Origin: Strongylocentrotus purpuratus
Lineage: Eukaryota > Echinodermata > Echinoidea > Camarodonta > Strongylocentrotidae
Direction: 5' to 3'
Length of the DNA stretch: 64,000 nucleotides
Assembly: GCF_000002235.5 (NCBI RefSeq)
Contig: NW_022145605.1
Coordinates: forward strand, 671,321-735,320
Below, one piece after another: positions 56,830 to 64,000 of this stretch (its first letter is position 1; every line of letters begins with the position of its first letter). The notes under the pieces were generated by a model. That model made no database searches. It had not been told where the DNA came from and worked only from the letters and a program-made list of their open reading frames with translations. Both the position numbers and the translations under genes were made by a program.

Positions 56830-58143
56830 CTAAAGCAGTTTCCTTATGCCCATGATGGTGTCATTGCGATCATGCGTCACAAATATTATGCTGTCCAAGT
56901 TTTTGACTCGACTGATGAGGACCAATAACTGGTCTCTTTCCCAAAGTCGGTACTTGCGTTGTTGACTTGAAATCTGAGTAGCAATTTGTGGACATGTCTC
57001 CCCGAGTGCCTTGTGCACCGTGCTACAAACATAGTAGGTTACACGGAATTGGATGCGGCGTGCTTTAGTATGACCCTTCCCAACAATGACTAAGGGTGCC
57101 TGAGTTGGTGAAAGGGAGAATAACGGCCAGGGATGGTTATTTTGCACATGTTCTGGGATTTGCCGTACTCCCGGTGGGACAAGCATCAAACGCAGCTGTT
57201 CAGTTTCATTTGGCAAGTCCATAACAATACAGAGTTGACCTTGAGAGAAGCGAGGTAGTTCATTTGTTGCAACAGTATTGTTGTATGCCAGTCGAAGTAC
57301 CTGTCCCTTAAATAGTACCAACTTCTTAGGCTCAAGACAGGCTTTGTCAAGCTGGAATTGAACATTGGCATTGGCATGGCCCCATACCCCTTGAGTAGTC
57401 TCAACCTCATCAGTAGCAAGGAATGTTTTGCATTGTACAGTTGGGTCAGATTGTTTTTGTGCAATGTATCTGCCAATTATTTCTTCGCAGGCAGCCTTAG
57501 TACCCACGATTTTCAAGGCATGATGTGGTACATCATCCCATGATGGTACAGCATGAGGCAGGCATCGATTTCCAATGATGTGGATGAACTTCTCAATGTC
57601 CTCCTTCGTGATGTTGACATTGCGCAGTATCTGTATAAGTTGCTGTAGGTCTGCATCTTGGCATGCTCTGACATAGTGGCTCATTGTGATAATGTGGAAA
57701 GAGGTCATAAGATGGTGACTGGCCCAAAAGGGTGTGCCATCAACTGGAGCCAACTGGTATGGATCTCCAGTGGCTATGACCAAAATGCCTGCCATTGGCT
57801 TGTTGGAGCCTGTAACATATCTGAGGATGTTGTCAAGAGCAGCAAAGAGCTGAGCTGAAAGTAGGCCTATTTCTTCTATGAATAGCACTTTTAGTCGCTG
57901 CAGCATAGCCAGTTGTACAGGTTTCTTTGAAAGACTCAAGAGAGCTTTGGACACGATGTTTTGCACTGTTTGGACATTGGCATTTAAGACCGGAATGTGA
58001 AAGAGCATATGGATATGGGTGCCTCCAAGGCGTCTTGCTCGTTCGGAGGTTATGGCTGCCAAGAGTGATGGCATATTCTTGGAGAGGGCATACGTATTTG
58101 CAAGGAGCAAGGAGTGTTTTCCCTGCTCCAGGGGGACCAACAA
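56830..58143 (-). CDS. PIF1-type SF1 helicase, motor domain after motif I
   Basis: Motifs in order: Walker B-like VLFIEEIGLLSAQL (EE where PIF1 usually has DE), motif III VIATGDPYQLAPVDG, and a late YVCSTVHKALGETCPQI (motif V, with the S-T-x-H-K-A-x-G signature). Motif VI is LLVLISRVKNLDSIIFVTHD. The length (~437 residues) fits the motor region of Helitron/PIF1-like helicases. Walker A lies in the overlapping frame upstream (57,833-59,023), so there is one frame change near 58,115. Ends in TAG, after which the same frame encodes the GIY-YIG domain. Confidence 0.85.
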   Translation of the reverse strand: MLVPLEQGKHSLLLANTYALSKNMPSLLAAITSERARRLGGTHIHMLFHIPVLNANVQTVQNIVSKALLSLSKKPVQLAMLQRLKVLFIEEIGLLSAQLFAALDNILRYVTGSNKPMAGILVIATGDPYQLAPVDGTPFWASHHLMTSFHIITMSHYVRACQDADLQQLIQILRNVNITKEDIEKFIHIIGNRCLPHAVPSWDDVPHHALKIVGTKAACEEIIGRYIAQKQSDPTVQCKTFLATDEVETTQGVWGHANANVQFQLDKACLEPKKLVLFKGQVLRLAYNNTVATNELPRFSQGQLCIVMDLPNETEQLRLMLVPPGVRQIPEHVQNNHPWPLFSLSPTQAPLVIVGKGHTKARRIQFRVTYYVCSTVHKALGETCPQIATQISSQQRKYRLWERDQLLVLISRVKNLDSIIFVTHDRNDTIMGIRKLL

Positions 58144-59023
58144 GTTCGAAGCAATTACGGCTACTGGGTTGGTTATTGTGTAATGTGTTTATTGCTGTAA
58201 TGCATGTATTGAGTGCCCTGTTCTGTTCTTCTAATGATGCTGCACTTTGATTTCTGATTGGTGTAATTTGAGGTAGGAACTCAACTGCTCCTTCTATGAA
58301 GTGTTCAATGTCTGGGAAATTGGGAATAGGTTCTCCTCCCAAGGCATCTATAGCAGTATCTCGTAGGAAACGTTCATGCCGGATAAGGTCATGTCTAACA
58401 GAATCTGCAATGTCTTCTTCTGTAGTTGACGGGAGCGCAATGTTTACTTGCGGGTCAAGCAGTATAGTGCGCAACGTATGAAGGGCATCACTGAGGTGCT
58501 TGCTGAATGTTTGTGAACCAAAAGGATACCAAAGCAGTTGGTCTGTGACATATGCACGGGCGATGTTCTTGACATCAGTTTCATCACGCCCATTATCACT
58601 AATCAGTTTCGCTGCCCTTAAGGCTGCAGTCATGTTTGGTTGACCATATATGTCTTGTTCAGTACTGAAGTGTCCCATGGTCAAGATGATGTGGACAAAG
58701 AATTCAGGTAGATTTGATGGGAATGGTGCCTTGAAGACAACTACATTGCGTCTCACGTCTGCTATGTCAACGAATCGCTGGTAGTGTTGAGTTGCAGGAA
58801 CCTCCTGTTGTTGTTGTTGTTGTTGCACAGGGCCAAATATGTGGGCATGTAGATCCATAGCAATGACAGCGATATTTGGATCAGGGCTGGTTGTGAGGGC
58901 ATGGATGTAGGATGCAGCATGCGAGACATGAGCAGCACGAATGCGAACACAACGACCAACACCGTCAATAAGATGAGAAGCGTTTAGGATTGGATCGAGA
59001 TGTGCTTTAGGATCCTTCTCCAC
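57833..59023 (-). CDS. Helicase N-terminal extension with Walker A
   Basis: 396 codons on the minus strand. The useful part (about residues 1-315) includes a (Q)n tract encoded by TTG repeats (GPVQQQQQQQEVP), a helical region (TEQDIYGQPNMTAALRAAKL, HDLIRHERFLRDTAIDALGG) and ends with Walker A in NCFELVGPPGAGKTLL. After that this frame is no longer homologous and the motor continues in the overlapping frame. The ATG is probably internal, since the preceding frame (58,984-59,784) leads into it by another single-base slip near 59,035. Confidence 0.75.
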   Translation of the reverse strand: MEKDPKAHLDPILNASHLIDGVGRCVRIRAAHVSHAASYIHALTTSPDPNIAVIAMDLHAHIFGPVQQQQQQQEVPATQHYQRFVDIADVRRNVVVFKAPFPSNLPEFFVHIILTMGHFSTEQDIYGQPNMTAALRAAKLISDNGRDETDVKNIARAYVTDQLLWYPFGSQTFSKHLSDALHTLRTILLDPQVNIALPSTTEEDIADSVRHDLIRHERFLRDTAIDALGGEPIPNFPDIEHFIEGAVEFLPQITPIRNQSAASLEEQNRALNTCITAINTLHNNQPSSRNCFELVGPPGAGKTLLAPCKYVCPLQEYAITLGSHNLRTSKTPWRHPYPYALSHSGLKCQCPNSAKHRVQSSLESFKETCTTGYAAATKSAIHRRNRPTFSSALCCS

Positions 59024-59784
59024 GTGAACCAGCGTAAGTAGGTTTCCAAAGTGGAAAAGAGAAGGAGCTCTGGTGGTCTAATTGAAAACGCGGTGGTGTT
59101 GTCTAGGTAGTACTGGCCTTGGTGGTGACTACAGATGGCAGTAACCTGAGATGGTGTGAATTGCCGCCACGGTGGTAGGGCCAATCGGTCAGCAGCTGTC
59201 TGTGGCAGTCCACCACCACCATCTTGTTCTCGTTGGTGATCTTGAAGATTAGGGCGTCTGTGCTTGAAGATGGCAGAGCGACACTCGGGTGATTTAGTGG
59301 ATGCATGGACGTATGTGGTGCTGGAGATGACATATGGGAAGCGAAGTGCATACCATATCATCTCAGTAAGCGCCAGTTCTCTGGCAAGGGCTGCAGATCT
59401 GTCATTGAGAGGGTGCATGCGCTGGCCTGATATTTTTGTATTGATGAGGTTGTGTGCTTGTACCAATACCTGACCTGGGCTTGTGGTTGTGGAAAGCTGC
59501 ACAGGGCGTCTCTCTTCTACGCCTGCAGCATACTTGGCCAAGTATGAAACTTGGAACTTCCTATCACATACCTGTACGTTTGTGCTGGACTTCATCGCTA
59601 CAAAGAGGCGAGGCACAGTCGGAACAAAGTGTTCACCAATTTGGGCTGGATAGTGCCATATGCCAGCTTTGAACTGTGGTCCAGTTTCCCAATGTTGGCC
59701 ACATGGGCATAATGTCGCCAGATCAAGGTAGGCCAGGTTGTTGTACGTGTCCTCAGGATACAGGATGCCATGGTCCTCAAACAT
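58984..59784 (-). CDS. Helitron-like Rep C-terminal region
   Basis: Reads FVPTVPRLFVAMKSSTNVQV and CDRKFQVSYLAKYAAGVEER. This fits the Helitron pattern 'P-x-L...NVEVC...YL-KY-x-x-G' that follows the HUH nuclease. Then RELALTEMIWYALRFPYVIS and STTYVHASTKSPECR fit the Helitron block 'EA-x-WR-x-x-x-FP...SP-x-V-x-x-L-x-x-H'. The HUH motif and active tyrosines were not found upstream (59,785-60,250), where the frame is closed by a stop. The comparison rests on recalled family motifs, so the assignment is moderate. A short GTATGT donor near 60,227 hints at an upstream exon. Confidence 0.6.
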   Translation of the reverse strand: MFEDHGILYPEDTYNNLAYLDLATLCPCGQHWETGPQFKAGIWHYPAQIGEHFVPTVPRLFVAMKSSTNVQVCDRKFQVSYLAKYAAGVEERRPVQLSTTTSPGQVLVQAHNLINTKISGQRMHPLNDRSAALARELALTEMIWYALRFPYVISSTTYVHASTKSPECRSAIFKHRRPNLQDHQREQDGGGGLPQTAADRLALPPWRQFTPSQVTAICSHHQGQYYLDNTTAFSIRPPELLLFSTLETYLRWFTWRRILKHISIQS

Positions 59785-59789
59785 GTAGG

Positions 59790-61985
59790 AGAAACTAGCC
59801 CAAATGATAGCTTAGTTGGCCTTGATTCGTGGCAGTAGTCAATTTCACTGCAGAAATGGTCAATCCAATGAAGCACTTTTTGTAATATTCATTTTCATCA
59901 GTGCAAATATTATTGAAACTTGCTTTTTCAGTCCTAAAGAAGTATCAGGATTGCATGAGCCAATTTATAGATTCTTAGCAAGGAATTTATCAACCATTTA
60001 TCAAGAAAATCAACAATGGTTAAAATTCACTCGACATGTTTATTTCAGCCCTACCTCAAAATAGGCTTTGATGAGACTTAAAAGCCCACCTGACGCGCAG
60101 GATGACAATAATTTTGGATGACTTTCAAAGCACATACATGATGCGAGACATAAATTCCCCCACATTGCCCAGATGGTCAGAAAAAAGGATAATGTAATGG
60201 TAAGACATGATAGGAAGGCATTACATACCTGATGATCCAGTGCTATCAAGTGGAGTTCGCAGGCAGAATTGAAGGTCGGAGGGCACGCAGTGGCAGGCAG
60301 AATTGAACGTCAGAGGGATCACAGACGGGTAGCTGTTGGAATGGGATGATGACTAGGCATTGCTGAAAGCAGAAAGACAAGTTTACAGAGCATTATGTGC
60401 CAATTTATGATGGGTATGACTTATACTCTGAGAAACTATAGCGACATATTGCTGAAAGTGGAAAGGATAGGGAAGATGACTATGAGTGTACTAGTGGTAG
60501 TCATGATGAGAGCAATTTATACTAAGAATCACTGATTGCTATGTGCACTCAAGTAGCCAGCAGTAACTTTTGAGATGTTGGTATTACACGTGTGTTATGG
60601 GTAGTTGGATTTTTTTCTTTTAAAGTCTACAAAATTATGAGAACCTTAAATAATTTTTAATTGGTAAAATGACCTTTTAAAGGAAAATGCAAGATTTTGC
60701 AACCAATGACATCAAAGCATGCCAAGTGAGTGTGTTGTTTGTAACATATTTTTTCATATGCTCTGGCCTACAACAAATTTGTCAGAGGTGCAGAGGTAAA
60801 TTTATGGTGAAATACATAGTCTTACATGTATAATAGCCCCAAAGGTGAAAGTGATTTCACACGCCCTAATATTTGTTAATACACATCCATTTTTCACAAA
60901 ATTATACCTATTAGGTGACAAAAAAAATGGCGGTCAAACCTTCCAGGGAGGGTCGGTAAGTCAGCATTTTTTATTGTGTTTTTGACATTAAATTTTTCGA
61001 TTAAAAAACATGGAAATTATTTGTTCTCAGCTTCTCGCTCACTCACTGCACTCGCAACTTTTCATCCAATTTTTTTGTCAAAATGGCTGATTTTCCTTGT
61101 TTCCAACAAAATTTACAATGATAAAATATAGACCTAAACACCTCAAAATAACAGTAAAATACAAAGACTGACAAATGGAGGAATGAGCCGGAGAGCCAGT
61201 AAGGCCCGAAAGTAGCCCACACCTTTACAAAAATATGTATACAATGCATGATATACACAGAAAAAAGAAACAATTAACAAAAGTTGAACGCGTAAAAAAG
61301 ACTCTGACAAAAACCATTACGACAAGACAAATGTGGACATGCTCTAAAGAAATTACTCATAATTACTAATCAGCTAACGTTTAAGTAGGTTTCGAAAGTG
61401 TTTTGTATTTTTTGATTCTTTGATTAGTTTAGGGAGTGAATTCGAAAGGATTAGGCCGGCTGCTTGTATACCATGATCAGAGAAAGCTTTCTTATTGAGT
61501 GTATGAGAAAGATCATTAATTTGTGTTGTTTAGTAATGGTAAGTATCAGAGCGCCTTTTGAAGTAATCTTTGAAAGACACTGGTAAATTATTAATATAGA
61601 ATGTATGCATAAATACGCCAAGTATAAGAGTATACATGTCTATTACAGTATCGTGCATGCGCATTCAGTTTCAGCAGTTCCCTACGAAGAAGAAGTGTTC
61701 AAGCGATGCCCGTTATGGACAGAAATTGCTTGAAAACACTGACATCGTAAGTAAAAAATGGTTGTATATGTGATGTAAATGTTCATTAATATCGTGTTAA
61801 GATCTCGGTGAGCACAAACATGGAGAGCTCCTAGTCAGGAATCCGCCTGACAAGCAATAGTTCATATCCTGCCCGGTTGACGTGAATTCACCGCATGAAA
61901 ATATGCTGGTAATGATGTCTGTCCTTTGTATGAGGGGACTGACCTAACAACACCTCAAGGAAATTTTGGACGGTAATAGGTAGGG
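59790..61985. other. No gene recognised upstream of the Rep-like region
   Basis: Contains two similar phrases GGCAGAATTGAA(G/C)GTC at ~60,262 and ~60,297, otherwise AT-rich sequence without domains. The upstream end of the Helitron-like element must lie here or beyond but was not located. Confidence 0.4.
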
Positions 61986-61992
61986 TGGGGAC

Positions 61993-62112
61993 TTGAGTAA
62001 CCGGACACTTAATTTTGTGCGTTTTTTCAGAATATGTTGCCAAAAAACATAATTGAGTAACCGGACACTTAATTTTGCGCGTTTTTTCAGAATATGTTGC
62101 CAAAAAACGTAA
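61993..62112. repeat. 60-bp tandem duplication
   Basis: TTGAGTAACCGGACACTTAA through TTTTTTCAGAATATGTTGCC to AAAAAACATAA is repeated once in tandem (starts 61,993 and 62,053) with only about two differences. The phrase ACCGGACAC recurs at ~62,542. Confidence 0.9.
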
Positions 62113-62119
62113 TTTCCAA

Positions 62120-63500
62120 ATAATAAGCATTAGAATTTCCATGCAAAATCAGGATTTATGCGAAGAAAAATAACAGCTGCGTCACCGGGTGTCTGTTTGC
62201 AACTGCGCGCGATGTTTCCCCGACGCGTATTGCGCCGTTCTAATGCGCGGTGTCCGGGTACTCAACCCGTCCGGAAATACCTCTGATACCGATTTTGTGA
62301 GCACGAAAAAGAAGACTACGACAAGGTTAGGGTCATTTTGAACAGCGATATAAACAAACTGGTAGGTTGATACGGAGTGCCATTCCAGGGAATAAAAATA
62401 CAGAAGTTTCTTTTTTATCATAAACCTACTCGTAGATTTCATGTTTTGATCGACAAATTGAGGACCTGAAATAATTGTGGACGGTAATGGTAATAGGGCC
62501 CCCGTCATACGAGATGAACACGTATGCCCACGCATGGTATTACCGGACACTATTGAATTACCGGACGCGCGTTCTACGCGCGGGACTACACGTATCGAAT
62601 GTGCAAGTCGAGTGGGGTGATCAAGAAATGTATGACGCATCGTAAGTACACAAAAAAAAACTTAGAAAATTTACACATCTAACTTAGCCTAACGTATGAG
62701 TGACAAATACATGCCTTTTTCATGAAATAATCCAATTTTCCTAATGCCCGTGCAAAGTGAATGGCTGTCAAGTTTGTTTTGAGAATGTCATTTTGCTATT
62801 TGTTTTCCGTGCATTTTCTTCTCGCGCGACTCGCGACTTTTGCGTTTCGCCATAGACATAACACGGTGTCCGGCAATACAGGTCGATTTTCAGCGCCGCG
62901 AAATAAGAATCATAACATGTGCAGGGACTAGATCTACGTGGGTACACTTTCCCATGACCATGTGCATGGCATTTTAATTTTAAGCGCCAACATGCTAAAT
63001 AATCTGGTCAAGTTCACGCGATTTCTACATTTACACTTTTGCGTAGCGAATAATGATTCGAGTAGTGTAAAATCTAAACAGTTAAAAAGTTACTCGCTCA
63101 AAATCGCTCAAATTTTGTATCAATTTGAAGAAAAAAAATCACATTTTCACTTACCCATCATTGATGCCATTTGCCTCATGATCATCTTGAACTTTCAACT
63201 TTGTTTGGGTGACATTTCCGAGCATCCGAATGCTTCCGAAGACGTTGCTTCCAAGACCTATGATGCCGAAGATGACGTTCTGTGTGACGTCACAGGTCTA
63301 CTAAATAAAATAATAAAATTCACTTTTTGGCTCAGATATATACTGTTTCGTATGTTTTTCAGCGTTTTAACCCTCTTGAAACCATTCTAAGGCGTTCCAT
63401 GCGATACAATGTCAAAATGTTGGCTACAACATACATATCTGGGGCATTTTAGGTCATTACCTGGTATTTTACTACGAAAGTAATTGAGAGTGTTCCGTTA
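62120..63500. other. No gene recognised
   Basis: Contains scattered (T/A)CCGGACAC and GGTGTCCGG phrases. A 150-codon plus-strand ORF (62,938-63,390) has no recognisable domain and an unremarkable composition, so it is not called as a gene. Confidence 0.4.
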
Positions 63501-63544
63501 AAGCCCTAGTCGTGTGGTGCGCCACCTACCGGTGGTTCCGGGAA

Positions 63545-63805
63545 CATTGCGTCCAGTCCCTTGGAACTCCCAGCTGCTCCTCCATCCAATCCCTTGGAAC
63601 TCCCAGCTGCTCCTCCATCCAGTCCATTGGAACTCCCAGCTGCTCCTCCATCCAATCCCTTGGAACTCCCAGCTGCTCCTCCATCCAGTCCCTTGGAACG
63701 TCCAGCTGCTCCTCCATCCAGTCTCTTGGAACGTCCAGCTGCTCGTCCATCCAGTCCCTTGGAATTCCCAGCTGCTCCTCCATCCAGTCCATTGGAACTC
63801 CCTGC
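63545..63805. repeat. 33-bp minisatellite, ~8 copies, open in several frames
   Basis: The unit is CTTGGAACTCCCAGCTGCTC plus 13 bases (CTCCATCCAATCC or similar). Thirty-three bases give 11-residue repeats: PLELPAAPPSS/N on the plus strand and SSKGLDGGAAG on the minus strand. The plus-strand frame is flanked by APPTGGSGNIAS upstream and a GTAAGA donor-like site at ~63,810, so an exon cannot be excluded. No conserved domain. Confidence 0.9.
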
Positions 63806-64000
63806 TCCATGTAAGATGGTAAACGCTATGTTATGCAATTATCATATTTTCTTGACTATATTGCCAACCCTTTGCCTGCTGCAGTGGACTAGAGTCGCAA
63901 TCATACAATTAAATCAGACAGTCGAAATAATTAGCTTTCTCCTTCCCCCAACAATTGTTATTGTTTCCCGTCAAAATTAATTCAGCATGAAAAATAAGTA

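Noticed and set aside
59785-60250. HUH nuclease part of the Helitron-like Rep
   Set aside because: I looked for His-x-His and the paired tyrosines on the minus strand and saw no convincing match. The region may hold a degraded or spliced exon.
62938-63390. 150-codon ORF as a gene
   Set aside because: No recognisable motif, no supporting splice or neighbour context, and composition like the surrounding AT-rich DNA.

Overview
This is AT-rich, intron-bearing animal DNA that is dominated by repeats. The evidence that it is a marine invertebrate deuterostome, most likely an echinoderm, is indirect: exon fragments of animal IFT52 and alanyl-tRNA synthetase genes, CR1/L2-type and L1/Tx1-type LINEs, a SWIM-domain MULE transposase, a tyrosine recombinase gene with introns, and Tc1/mariner-, pogo- and hAT-type MITEs. 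I saw no bacterial, retroviral, LTR or Polinton-type genes.

Layout. 1-13,081 is one long tandem array: about 53 copies of a ~253-bp unit, each carrying a minus-strand tRNA-like sequence (valine-CAC type) followed directly by a T-run. The array has higher-order duplications (6.34 kb, ~2.4 kb, 1.27 kb). 13,082-20,960 holds two IFT52 exons around a 27-bp minisatellite, one alanyl-tRNA synthetase exon, and two further tandem-repeat fields. 22,406-29,096 is a decayed MULE transposase gene whose coding sequence is split by a nearly complete CR1/L2-type LINE (24,621-28,575). A ~155-bp piece of 28S rRNA is fused to the 5' end of that LINE. Long hairpins follow at 29,083-29,489 and 29,961-30,837, then a 1.6-kb hAT-type element with a perfect 8-bp target duplication (31,417-33,024). 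33,480-47,830 contains two minus-strand LINE relics (one with a nested MITE), a possible host first exon at 34,962-35,198, a family of short GAAGAC-type hairpins, and a 144-bp hAT MITE with an identifiable empty site.

The most interesting part is 49,450-59,790. On the plus strand is a seven-exon gene for a tyrosine recombinase with N-terminal zinc fingers. Converging on it from the minus strand is a block encoding a Helitron-like Rep C-terminal region, a PIF1-type SF1 helicase, and an SLX1-like GIY-YIG nuclease in the same frame as the helicase. Downstream is a separate two-exon protein with a cysteine cluster that I do not recognise. I do not know of a described element pairing a Helitron-like helicase with a GIY-YIG nuclease in one reading frame, so this is the best candidate for something new here.

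The remaining sequence is mostly short dispersed and simple repeats. Many of the single-base breaks in otherwise convincing genes fall in homopolymer runs, so some may be assembly errors rather than decay.
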